DNA of 64,000 nucleotides from Diadema setosum (taxonomy: Eukaryota; Echinodermata; Echinoidea; Diadematoida; Diadematidae), in contig NC_092694.1 of assembly GCF_964275005.1 (NCBI RefSeq), forward strand, positions 29,095,132-29,159,131, given 5' to 3'. The position numbers were made by a program, and so were the translations under genes. The notes under the pieces are model-generated. The model ran no database searches. It saw only the letters and a list, made by a program, of their open reading frames with translations, and was not told where the DNA came from. Shown piece by piece: positions 37,101 through 41,545 of the stretch (within the stretch, counting starts at the first letter, position 1; the number at the start of each line of letters is the position of its first letter).

Positions 37101-39260
37101 GGCGGCTGCCTCCCCATTTGCACAGGCGGCGTCCACGCCATCTGCACCACTCTTTGGTGCCGCAAACCCAAGCTCTGGCTTCGGCAACACTCCGGGCGTC
37201 ACAAAACAGACACCAGCATTTGGGAGTGGGACAAATGCCATGAGTAACAGCACATCAGCCTTTGGAAGTAGTACCACAAGTTCAGGGTCAGGTAAGGTTC
37301 ACATTTTAGAAAACACTGCACTAGAAATAAATGAATTCAAAAAAAAGATTAATAAATAGAATTTGAAGATACTCCTGTATAAAATGATCCCAGGCTTCAA
37401 ATCTGATTTTTGCTAACTAATAACTTCATGTTAATATAAGACATTCTTCATCCTGTAGTCAACCAGCTTTTAGACTATCATATGTAACAGACTGTTACCC
37501 ACAAAATTTGTTAGGGAATATACCATTTGTTGTCTCGGAGATTGATGAAGAATCTTAGAATAAAAACTCTGTTAATCTTTGATATTCACTCTTTCACGGA
37601 TTGTGAAAACATGTTCATCTAGTCTGTTATAAAACGGGCTTTAGAATCTCTGCAATCTGGTTGGTCAATTGTCATGCATTGATTTTTACTAATCCACACT
37701 GAGCCATGCGTCCTGTAAAATCCAAACTCATGGCTCAAATAAAAAAGTCTTGTATAGTGTAGTAGATGTACCGGACACATGATGGGGAAAGTGCTTGCAT
37801 TTCATGAATTTATGGGCCCATGTTATAACACAAATAGTGCACAGGCCCATTTCGTGAATCAGTGAGAATTGGATGCTCTCGTTTAACTTTGGAACAGTCT
37901 AAGACCTACTCGCTTCGCTCATGGGTTTAAACAGTTCCAAAGTTAAACTCGCGCATACAATTCTCACCAATCCACTCTGTCCTGTGCATCATTTGTATAT
38001 TGTACACAGATATGTTGACTGCTCAGTAAACTGTCTCTTTTGATTACTCTTCCCTGTCAGGTGGATTCCAATTCAACAAGCAGCAACCAACTTCCTTCCA
38101 ATTTGGCACCACCACCAACAGTGCACCGGCGGGTGCCGCCGGTGCCTTCCAATTCACCGGCAACCAGCCGAACCAGACACCCCAGGCCACTCCGGCTGTG
38201 GCCCCCCAACCCGCCGGTGGCTTCAATTTCTCGGCGGGACAGCCAGCATCCTTCAACTTTGGAGGGAATACTCCCCAGCCTGGCGCCACGCCTTTCCAAT
38301 TTCAGTGAGTAGATCTAGTACCCCATCTATACAGTGCATTTCGAGCACTCCAAGAGCGCTCATGAACCCCTCTGAACTCTCTATGAACTGACAATCAAGC
38401 CCTGGAGTGCTCTGAAGTTCTGCCCCTCTTGAGGCTAGGCTCAGGAGTGCTTCTAAAAGCGCTCTACACTCTTTAGTAAAGGGACGCCAACGTTCAGAGT
38501 GCTCCAGAAGTGGAATGTGGTGCACTCTGTGCATACATTTTGTATGTTAGAAGTTTCCATGCACTCGAAGGTCACCACGCCAGTTATGCCCCTCTCAGCC
38601 ATTTCGCCTGTGGTCTCAGCGAGCAATGATTCTCTGCATGAAAGGAACAGAGAGGCAATAGTTCATGTCGCTTCAGGAGTGCTCCTTGGGCCCAACTTTG
38701 TGTATAAATGGGGTGTTTAAGTTGTAGTCTTTTTATGTGCAGTTGTCGCAATTGCCCTAAGCCTTATGAAAATGCAGTCAACCCTGCATCAGCCGAATCT
38801 ACTGGGACTGCATAATAGACATTTGCCTAGCCAATATTTGAATTCCGCAATGTCATTAGCACTGCAGGGTAGTCATAATGAGTGCATGAAATTTCACAGG
38901 GATTTGTTGGATATTCTTGAATGTATGTGATCCACCTCCTTCAAGACCGAGCCATTTGGAACAGAGAAGGATGATCTCGGCAAATCCTTTACTATTCCAT
39001 GTCAAGGTGGTGGTGTTGATTGCATTATCACATGAATAATTGTTGTGAGGAAACTGCTTGAGAGTTTCGCGCTACCCACTTATTCTCAGAAGGCATGTTG
39101 CATTTAAACTTTCCCAACATTTCTTTTTGTTCTTTTTGTTCTTTTTGTTCACAGAGCATCAGGGGCCACGAACACCAACCCATTCAGTGCCACCGGAACC
39201 CCCGGGGCTCCATCGGGACGAAAGATTAAGCGAGCAGTTCGTCGGACAACAAGGAGATGA
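9282..39260 (+). CDS. NUP153: NUP153-like nuclear basket nucleoporin, complete coding region (19 exons, 1684 residues)
   Basis: Nup153 anchors the nuclear basket of the pore and docks importins and transport cargo. The 19 GT-AG exons join without a frame break into 1684 codons plus TGA; human NUP153 has 1475. Order: N-terminus GGKIRSKR; an amphipathic helix near 28-50 (LLARVSDTVKDF, then WLNNLW) like the human segment used for inner-membrane binding; a Ser/Pro-rich pore-targeting and RNA-binding part with KKPSFNSSYFGSP, SPFYPGRTQFGG and STAKKILDTLERMSTPLLDA; the block VEVPDLPQVALPL; two RanBP2-type zinc fingers (C761, C764, C775, C778 and C890, C893, C904, C907); an FG-repeat domain (923-1650; FKFG, FSFG, FTFG, FGG); and the tail GRKIKRAVRRTTRR, matching human GRKIKTAVRRRK. 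Humans have four fingers. The gene is divergent from CSE1L. Confidence 0.96.
9363..10115 (+). other. NUP153 intron 1, first part: nothing else seen
   Basis: No coding segment of recognisable family is seen here. The open frames on the minus strand overlapping exon 1 and beyond lack conserved content. Confidence 0.5.
10116..10315. mobile_element. CGCGAAAAT-rich repeat (MITE-like)
   Basis: A 200 bp block with GTACGGTGGTTTTATT repeated at its left end and CGCGAAAATAACAAC, CGCGAAATCAACAAC and CGCGAAAATT inside. Words such as TTTCGCGAA and CGCGAAAAT are shared in style with the 13.2 kb MITE, but the ends differ. It is probably a related non-autonomous element, seen once in this window. Confidence 0.4.
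10625..11505 (-). repeat. Purine-biased dispersed repeat, copy B (inverted)
   Basis: On the plus strand this is pyrimidine-rich. Its reverse complement aligns block by block with 3738-4600 (see copy A), including the region that corresponds to the GT tract. Open frames here are low-complexity Phe/Ser/Leu runs caused by the base bias and are not genes. It lies inside NUP153 intron 1. Confidence 0.7.
11506..13174 (+). other. NUP153 intron 1, middle part: nothing supported
   Basis: AT-rich with T-runs near 12420-12445 and 12720-12755 and an A-run at 12586-12600. No gene, and no repeat that I can delimit. Confidence 0.45.
13175..13387. mobile_element. TACTGTAAAAGTGG MITE, copy 1 (best preserved)
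   Basis: Terminal inverted repeats: the left begins TACTGTAAAAGTGGATATTT and the right ends CCACTTTTACAGTA. The outer TA pairs look like the target duplication typical of Tc1/mariner-type elements. The core is 213 bp, rich in TTTCGCG words, with no coding capacity. Related copies lie at 17896, 24666 and 43934. Confidence 0.8.
14075..14565 (+). mobile_element. SINE-like element with tRNA-type B box and (AAAC)n tail, split by a MITE
   Basis: GACCCGGGTTTGATTCCCAA near 14087 resembles the B box and T-arm of a tRNA (consensus GGTTCGANTCC). A body with CATAAAATAGAGGTCCCATG follows, then CAAAACAAACAAACAAAC at 14547-14564 as a tail. The element is interrupted by the foldback at 14271-14427. The left boundary is uncertain. 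Confidence 0.5.
14271..14427. mobile_element. Foldback MITE with GGGCCCC ends
   Basis: The left end GGGCCCCTTGCATAAAACTT is the inverted match of the right end, whose complement reads GGGCCCCGTTGCATAAAAG. The inner arms pair GGTAACTTTGCCATCC with GGATGGCAAAGTTACC. It is a 157 bp hairpin inserted into the SINE-like element. Confidence 0.75.
15915..16180 (+). repeat. Tandem duplication, two copies of 133 bp
   Basis: CACATGAATGCAA at 15915 recurs at 16048. The two 133-base units stay alignable to their ends (TTGTAGTGTT), with scattered substitutions such as GTCCTTTG/GCCCTTTG and GAGGACAT/GAGGGCTT. This is a local intron duplication of moderate age. Confidence 0.85.
16181..17895 (+). other. NUP153 intron 1, last part: nothing supported
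   Basis: Contains TACATGTA-type palindromes at 16190-16270 and T-runs. No gene seen. Confidence 0.45.
17896..18111. mobile_element. TACTGTAAAAGTGG MITE, copy 2 (opposite orientation, worn)
   Basis: TACTGTAAAAGTGGAAATTT starts the element. The interior matches the reverse complement of copy 1 (CCAGAAACTGGC, CAAATATTTTTGCTTGCC, TCTTGATTCCGTGGAATT). The far terminal repeat is degraded near 18111. It lies about 250 bases before NUP153 exon 2. Confidence 0.7.
18363..18822 (+). CDS. NUP153: NUP153 exon 2 (residues 28-180)
   Basis: Acceptor ttccatacag, donor gtaagg, ending in phase 1. It opens SLLARVSDTVKDFITPSWLN, the amphipathic helix equivalent to human ILSRVTESVKNIVPGWLQRY. It then runs through an acidic Asp/Glu patch and a Ser/Pro/Thr-rich part. 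GC content jumps sharply over the exon compared with its introns. Confidence 0.95.
18823..20266 (+). other. NUP153 intron 2: nothing supported
   Basis: AT-rich intron without recognisable repeat boundaries or coding sequence; a C-run sits at 20182-20192. Confidence 0.5.
20267..20380 (+). CDS. NUP153: NUP153 exon 3 (residues 181-218)
   Basis: Acceptor gtgccaacag, donor gtgagt, phase 1 to phase 1. It reads DDASDTSVSTSGCSSLI, similar to human DDDNISTTSGFSSRA, and then a Lys/Asp-rich stretch. Confidence 0.92.
20381..21003 (+). other. NUP153 intron 3: nothing supported
   Basis: AT-rich intron with a T-run near 20809. No repeat or coding sequence seen. Confidence 0.5.
21004..21173 (+). CDS. NUP153: NUP153 exon 4 (residues 219-275)
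   Basis: Acceptor cttcttccag, donor gtaggt, phase 1 to 0. It contains SLWSSMSG and SAKKPSFNSSYFGSPRL, matching human SLPPLWS and SSKKPAFNLSAFGTLSPSL. Confidence 0.93.
21174..22079 (+). other. NUP153 intron 4: nothing supported
   Basis: AT-rich with an A-run block at 21430-21465 and a C-run at 21951-21962. No gene or dated repeat. Confidence 0.5.
22080..22193 (+). CDS. NUP153: NUP153 exon 5 (residues 276-313)
   Basis: Acceptor actgcttag, donor gtatgt, phase 0. It contains SPFYPGRTQFGGSS and RVRNSPYE, matching human SPFYPGKTTYGGAA and KLRNTPYQ. Confidence 0.94.
22194..23389 (+). other. NUP153 intron 5: T-rich tract only
   Basis: Contains a (TTTTTTTTTA)-type low-complexity tract at 22662-22720 and a G-run at 23149-23159. 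Nothing else supported. Confidence 0.5.
23390..23572 (+). CDS. NUP153: NUP153 exon 6 (residues 314-374), conserved RNA-binding/NPC block
   Basis: Acceptor cctgcacag, donor gtaagc, phase 0. TSSTAKKILDTLERMSTPLL followed by DAKKIP matches human TSSTARRILQSLEKMSSPLA then DAKRIP. This is the most strongly conserved stretch of the N-terminal half. Confidence 0.96.
23676..23910. mobile_element. CAGGGC-ended hAT-like element, copy 1
   Basis: The left end CAGGGCTTGACATTAGTGG and the right end AAAAGTTAATATCTAGCCCT are inverted relatives. Inside are repeated GGACCACCAAAATTT-like words. The flanks (ACATACAC and ATATACAT) are similar but no longer identical, as in a worn 8 bp target duplication. A cleaner copy lies at 53484. 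It is within NUP153 intron 6. Confidence 0.65.
24336..24509 (+). CDS. NUP153: NUP153 exon 7 (residues 375-432)
   Basis: Acceptor atctctcgcag, donor gtgaga, phase 0. It is rich in Pro, Arg and Ser, then acidic (VIDVEKEDRTKDAAAEIE). It is weakly conserved and is assigned by frame, splice sites and position. Confidence 0.85.
24666..24875. mobile_element. TACTGTAAAAGTGG MITE, copy 3
   Basis: The left end TACTGTTAAAGTGGATATTT and the right end ACCACTTTTACAGTA, with the interior AATCAAGACATTACA and GTGCTTTTATTTTCACGCTA, match copy 1 in the same orientation. It lies in NUP153 intron 7 between exons 7 and 8. Confidence 0.75.
24978..25030 (+). CDS. NUP153: NUP153 exon 8 (residues 433-449)
   Basis: Only 53 bases. 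Acceptor ctgtttcag, donor gtaagt, phase 0 to 2. It reads VLPVSTAATTASVAPSF. It is assigned by splice sites and because it restores the frame into exon 9, giving PSFRFSAPISSS. Confidence 0.8.
25086..25113. repeat. (CT)n microsatellite
   Basis: Fourteen CT units in NUP153 intron 8. Confidence 0.92.
25190..26290 (+). mobile_element. TGCCTCCG-hairpin element with tandem AGGTCA-rich units, long copy
   Basis: It starts with a hairpin (TGCCTCCG at 25190, CGGAGGCA at 25212), then ATTATGTTTTCGGGTTGTCC, a (TCCG)n run at 25231-25298 and GTAATGAATTTTGTGGACAA. A tandem array follows with exact 145-base spacing: AAATACATAAAATTTCAC occurs at 25448, 25593 and 25738. More diverged units run to about 26290. 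Each unit contains AAAGGTCAAAAGGTCA-type strings. There is no coding capacity. The head recurs at 27790. It lies in NUP153 intron 8. Confidence 0.75.
26530..26671 (+). CDS. NUP153: NUP153 exon 9 (residues 450-497)
   Basis: Acceptor gatgttgtag, donor gtagga (weak), phase 2 to 0. GGKMKSKVKNTQ then an acidic EDDDV matches human GGGKMRRERTRF followed by EEEEMEV. Confidence 0.88.
26672..27150 (+). other. NUP153 intron 9: nothing supported
   Basis: 479 bases of AT-rich intron without repeats that I can delimit. Confidence 0.5.
27151..27519 (+). CDS. NUP153: NUP153 exon 10 (residues 498-620)
   Basis: Acceptor ttctgctcag, donor gtgagt, phase 0. It starts VEVPDLPQVALPL and then PKFNFG, matching human MEVPVLPKISLP and PTFNFS. 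A Ser/Thr/Ala-rich linker with FKFS and FRFAAPIIK follows (human FKFSSPIVK). Confidence 0.95.
27790..27993 (+). mobile_element. TGCCTCCG-hairpin element, short copy
   Basis: The same head hairpin, CGGGTTGTCC, (TCCG)n and GTAATGAATTTTGTGGACAA as the copy at 25190, in the same orientation. It stays nearly identical up to GCTCAAGGTCAA and then stops before the tandem array. It lies in NUP153 intron 10, 2.6 kb from the long copy. Confidence 0.75.
28323..28548 (+). CDS. NUP153: NUP153 exon 11 (residues 621-695)
   Basis: Acceptor ttgccacag, donor gtgagt, phase 0 to 1. It starts TTFKFSMPRQTPYP. The end, VAKELKTGSCLEAFGI, corresponds to human PAEILKEGSVLDILKSPGF just before the zinc fingers. Confidence 0.92.
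28549..29002 (+). other. NUP153 intron 11: nothing supported
   Basis: 454 bases of AT-rich intron; no repeat or coding sequence seen. Confidence 0.5.
29003..29043 (+). CDS. NUP153: NUP153 exon 12 (residues 696-709), micro-exon
   Basis: 41 bases. Acceptor acttccttgcag, donor gtacgt, phase 1 to 0, reading MPTKNGPIPSSSSM. It is supported by good splice sites and by restoring the frame between exons 11 and 13. There is no sequence conservation to lean on. Confidence 0.75.
29044..29961 (+). other. NUP153 intron 12: nothing supported
   Basis: 918 bases without recognisable repeats, RNA genes or coding sequence. Confidence 0.5.
29962..30601 (+). CDS. NUP153: NUP153 exon 13 (residues 710-922), both RanBP2-type zinc fingers
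   Basis: Acceptor catgtgacag, donor gtgagt, phase 0 to 1. It carries two fingers of the form W-x-C-x2-C-x10-C-x2-C: SWECDTCMLINKPDIDNCPA then C, and EWECDTCMIRNKATILKCMA then C. Between them are LGDKLREQ and LADRFKAAPGEW, which match the GDKFK linkers of human NUP153. These fingers bind Ran in vertebrate Nup153. Confidence 0.97.
30602..31839 (+). other. NUP153 intron 13, first part: low-complexity tract only
   Basis: A C-run followed by A/AAAT/AAAC low complexity at 30896-30962. No coding sequence that I can support. Confidence 0.5.
31840..32205. mobile_element. Foldback MITE, copy 2 of 2
   Basis: Same family as 1262-1652: GAGATTGCATATTTGTGGTTG on the left, and arms GAGCATACAATTTTAAGAG and ATATGCTCTTTCATATTTCA around a centre with AAACAAAGAGGTCC and GGACCACTTTGTTTT. 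It lies in NUP153 intron 13. Confidence 0.65.
32345..33109. mobile_element. piggyBac-like non-autonomous element, copy A (intact ends)
   Basis: Perfect 16 bp terminal inverted repeats, CCCTAAAAAGACTGGG and CCCAGTCTTTTTAGGG, directly flanked by TTAA at 32341-32344 and 33110-33113. TTAA duplication with CCC-starting ends is the hallmark of piggyBac. Just inside each end is a G-run/C-run hairpin (GGGGGCCTAAAGGGCCCCCC on the left, GGGGGCCTTTTAGGCCCCC on the right). The length is 765 bp and no transposase is encoded. It ends 60 bases before NUP153 exon 14. Confidence 0.85.
33173..34504 (+). CDS. NUP153: NUP153 exon 14 (residues 923-1366), main FG-repeat exon
   Basis: Acceptor ctcttcacag, donor gtgagt, phase 1 to 1. 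The 1332 bases are dense in FKFG, FQFG, FSFG, FTFG and FAFG motifs set in Ser/Thr/Ala/Gly-rich spacers. This is an intrinsically disordered transport-receptor binding domain. The exon begins only 60 bases after a piggyBac-like insertion in the preceding intron. Long open frames on the opposite strand and in other frames are by-products of its GC-rich, repetitive codons. Confidence 0.97.
35043..35775. mobile_element. piggyBac-like element, copy B (opposite orientation, one end lost)
   Basis: It starts TTAACCCTTATCAGGCTGGGG at 35043, related to copy A's terminus, and matches the reverse complement of copy A along its length (CGTGATTTTGTGTACAAA, ACAAAGAAATACATAAGAAA, CGAGATCT). Its subterminal hairpin is GGCGGAATCCGC at both ends, unlike the GGCC hairpin of copy A. 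The right terminal repeat is missing after about 35775. It lies in NUP153 intron 14. Confidence 0.75.
35820..35859. repeat. C-run joined to G-run
   Basis: About 21 C followed directly by about 18 G with two interruptions. It may be a real hairpin-forming junction left by transposon debris, or an assembly or consensus artefact. Confidence 0.8.
36009..36095 (+). CDS. NUP153: NUP153 exon 15 (residues 1367-1395), FG repeats
   Basis: Acceptor ttcggtag, donor gtaaga, phase 1 to 1. It reads GSSGFSFGAATT and ends at PSFNFGN. Confidence 0.92.
36096..36581 (+). other. NUP153 intron 15: nothing supported
   Basis: 486 bases of AT-rich intron; nothing delimited. Confidence 0.5.
36582..36644 (+). CDS. 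NUP153: NUP153 exon 16 (residues 1396-1416), FG repeat
   Basis: 63 bases. Acceptor ctttcaacag, donor gtaagt, phase 1 to 1, reading AAMTSATTPSGGFSFGSAQN. Short exons of this phase and type between FG motifs fit tandem growth of the domain. Confidence 0.9.
36720..36742. repeat. (TGTC)n microsatellite
   Basis: Five to six TGTC units in NUP153 intron 16. Confidence 0.85.
36836..37291 (+). CDS. NUP153: NUP153 exon 17 (residues 1417-1568), FG repeats
   Basis: Acceptor ctattcag, donor gtaagg, phase 1 to 1. It contains FGGFGS, SFGGFSS, FSFGGA, NPFGGS, PLFGAA and AFGS motifs. Spacing and composition match the C-terminal FG region of vertebrate Nup153. Confidence 0.95.
37627..37996. mobile_element. 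Probable foldback element with inner arms at 37862-37967
   Basis: GTGAGAATTGGATGCTCTCG (37862 on) pairs with the right arm whose complement reads GTGAGAATTGTATGCGCGAG, then GTTTAACTTTGGAAC in both. The centre is about 37 bases. Outer words around 37800-37845 and 37975-37996 are also loosely inverted. The inner inverted repeat is certain; the outer limits are estimates. It lies in NUP153 intron 17. Confidence 0.6.
38061..38304 (+). CDS. NUP153: NUP153 exon 18 (residues 1569-1649), FG repeats
   Basis: Acceptor ttccctgtcag, donor gtgagt, phase 1 to 2. It reads GGFQFNKQQPTSFQFG then AFQFTGNQ, FNFSAGQ and FNFGGN. It corresponds to human FNFTNNSPSGVFTFG and GGFPFNQSPAAF. It lies in a frame without its own Met and is therefore easy to miss. 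Confidence 0.93.
38305..39154 (+). other. NUP153 intron 18: GAGTGCTC-rich segment, otherwise nothing
   Basis: Words such as GAGTGCTC and GAGCACTC recur on both strands between 38340 and 38520 and again at 38675, which looks like old internal repetition without clear units. The intron ends in a TTCTTTTTG triplication that makes the pyrimidine tract of exon 19. Confidence 0.45.
39155..39260 (+). CDS. NUP153: NUP153 exon 19 (residues 1650-1684 and stop)
   Basis: Acceptor ttttgttcacag, phase 2. It ends GAPSGRKIKRAVRRTTRR and then TGA. Human NUP153 ends SGRKIKTAVRRRK, a basic tail described as an importin-alpha binding signal. The match fixes the gene's 3' coding end. Confidence 0.97.
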
Positions 39261-40731
39261 GCTGTAGCCTCGCATTGGGCCGCTACCATTCCAGCCATTT
39301 TGGGAGAATTTTGTTTTGTTTTGGGCTTCTTTTTTTTTTTTTGTCAGAGGAACAAACCAAGTAACGGGGCTGGGCCAAGTGGATGCTATCACTGGCTGAT
39401 CTACCAAGAAGTTGTGATGACAAACTTTCCAAATAGTTTTTTTTTTTCTATTTTTATTTTCCTTTATTTAAAACTTCTCAGCCTTTGAGTATGTAAAGTT
39501 GTTGCATTCCACAGACAAATGGCCCCCAGTTATTCCCATGCATTTCCAGGCTGGGCGACAGACTTTCGCGAGGTCTGTTGACCAGGAATTTGGAGGGTGC
39601 AGGCCCAGAGCAACAATGTACGGACAGGTGATGGTCCTAGTTCTGGTTTGCCCCTTTGGAGGTAAGCCTTGAAGGTCAACTAGTGGTGTCACACTCCGAG
39701 AAATGACAACTCGCCCTCCCGTTCATTCTTGGATCAAGATTTGATTGGTTTATTGTCATTTGCGACATGCCCACAAATTTTCCATAAGCGAGTGGAAATA
39801 ATTGATGCGCTGAAAAATGTTTGAGAGATCTTGTAGTCAACTGATGTAAAGGAGTGATGGCACGGGATTTAAATTTTCACAACCTAGCATCTAGAAGTTA
39901 TCTTCGCCAAAGGTTTGGTGAAAAGTGGACAGCCTCCAGCTCTTGAGCCAGTATCTCTTGTATGGTTCATGTGTCAGATGAGGGCAAAGAGTTTACTGGG
40001 CATGGAGAAAAGAAATGTTTCTGAAAGCAGATACAGGGCATTATAGAAAAGCAGATACTCCTCATGTGTAATGGGGAAAAAAATGGGTATATGTCAAATT
40101 GTATTTCTGAAGACAATTTTTTTTGTTCATCTCGCTCTGCTAATTGCTAGTTTTTGTCACATGTGGGTCTGAACAACTGGATGGTGGGCTAATTTCCAAC
40201 CTTTTCAGTAATGAAGTCTAGGATCTATGATCAAGCCAGCTCACACATGAGTGGGTATTCATCCTCTTCTGGTCCCTCGATGCACAACGTAGTCAGCTCA
40301 GGTCCTCTTCGCGCGCTGTCTGAATTCTTTGCTGCGGTTGGCTGTGTGAGATATTCTCGCATTTTCAGGGGGTAGTGGTGGTTCCATGTTTGGTTGGCTG
40401 TACGAGATACTCTCACGTTGACTGCGATTAATGATGGTTCCGTGTGTGCGGTATCTACATAGGGCATTACGTCGTTCTGCTGTGCCGACCACTTTCCTGC
40501 GGTGTAATCATGAACATGTTCATTATATGTGTTGTCATTGATCAAGTAATCTTGCTCTTTAGTTGGAGTTGTAATTTGTTCAAGGGCATAAGGTTTGTTC
40601 TATCCGCCCCCTCCCCCTCCTCCCCCAACCTTTTGAAGTTGCAGTGTCTCAGTAATATACGACTTTACTTCTCACCTTCATAACAAAAGTTTAAGGCCAT
40701 TTCCTTCCGTCAGCAATTCACAGGATAGAAG
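39261..40731 (+). other. NUP153 3' untranslated region, near part
   Basis: Non-coding sequence following the TGA. No AATAAA is close to the stop. The first candidate signals are at 40833 (inside a transposon copy) and 41992, with a cluster at 47553, 47683 and 47747. The length of the UTR is therefore uncertain. Confidence 0.45.
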
Positions 40732-40732
40732 C

Positions 40733-40931
40733 AGAGCTGTCAAGTCTCCCTGATTCTGCAGGAGTCTCCCTAAAGATGTCAAAATCTGTTCATATCTGAA
40801 TAAGAGAATATTAAAAATCTCCCTGATTTGGGAATAAATTTCGCCCATTGAAATGCATGTAACACACAGATACCTCCGTGATTGTTGTGTGGAATCTCCC
40901 TGATTTGGATGTGGGAATGTTGGCAGACCTG
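40733..40931. mobile_element. hAT-like element with CAG/CTG ends and TAGAAGC duplication
   Basis: The left end AGAGCTGTCAAGTCTCCCTG and the right end GGGAATGTTGGCAGACCTG are imperfect inverted repeats. TAGAAGC stands on both sides (40726-40732 and 40932-40938). ATCTCCCTGATTTGG occurs twice inside. It is non-coding. Confidence 0.6.
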
Positions 40932-41025
40932 TAGAAGCCTTGCTCTGACTCGAAAGTCCTCTGCCCGCTTCATCGTTCCAGTTCAGAATGCGCCTATACG
41001 TTGAGTTCATTGGCTATATCACATA

Positions 41026-41349
41026 TTGTATAATGCCTGAAGAGATCCTTGTCATTTGATTGGTTGTTTGACATTGATTATTCGGCCCATTTCACTATGA
41101 CGTCATCATCCGTGCCAATGTGGCTCCATTTACCGTGCAATTTTGGATCCATACGATTTGCTGCATTGCACGCTCACTGAGAGCCCGGCACACTATGCGT
41201 GTAAAACGCTTGCGTTTGCAGTGTAGTATACATGCAACAGCGCGCTAGCGTAAAGCGCTCAGTGAGCACTCTCGCAATCGCAGATTCTCTCTTGTTTCTA
41301 AATTAATAAAACATCAAATGACAAGGATCTATTTTAGGCGTTATAACAA
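41026..41349. mobile_element. Foldback element, outer pair of a compound palindrome
   Basis: TATAATGCCTGAAGAGATCC then TTGTCATTTGAT (41030 on) pairs with AAATGACAAGGATC then TATTTTAGGCGTTATAA (to 41346). The loop holds unrelated sequence with an internal ...GCGCGCTAGCG... region. It shares its right edge with the next palindrome. Confidence 0.6.
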
Positions 41350-41502
41350 ATAATAAATGTTTTTCATTCTTGCAATGGACAGAATATTTCATTCGGTGAA
41401 AGATGAAATGTTTGGTGCGCCTCGTTGAATGGATCATTTCATCTTTCACCTCGTGAAATATTCTGTCCATTGCACTCATAAACATTCATTATTTGTATAA
41501 CA
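41342..41502. mobile_element. Foldback element, 65 bp arms
   Basis: TGCAATGGACAGAATATTTC then ATTCGGTGAAAGATGAAAT pairs with ATTTCATCTTTCACC then TCGTGAAATATTCTGTCCAT. The outer parts AACAAATAATAAATG and CATTCATTATTTGTATAAC also pair. The centre is about 25 bases. Confidence 0.75.
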
Positions 41503-41545
41503 TAATATGATATGATATATGATATGATAGGATAGGATATTATTG
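41503..41545. repeat. (GATAT)n / (GGATA)n low-complexity tract
   Basis: ATATGATATGATATATGATA then GGATAGGATATTATTG. It is followed by CATTCATGAAAACAGAAATT, which looks like the 3' part of a retroposon ending in this tract, but I cannot place the family. Confidence 0.6.

Noticed and set aside
38340-38700. GAGTGCTC words as a possible tandem array
   Set aside because: Spacing and flanks are irregular, and no repeat unit could be drawn.
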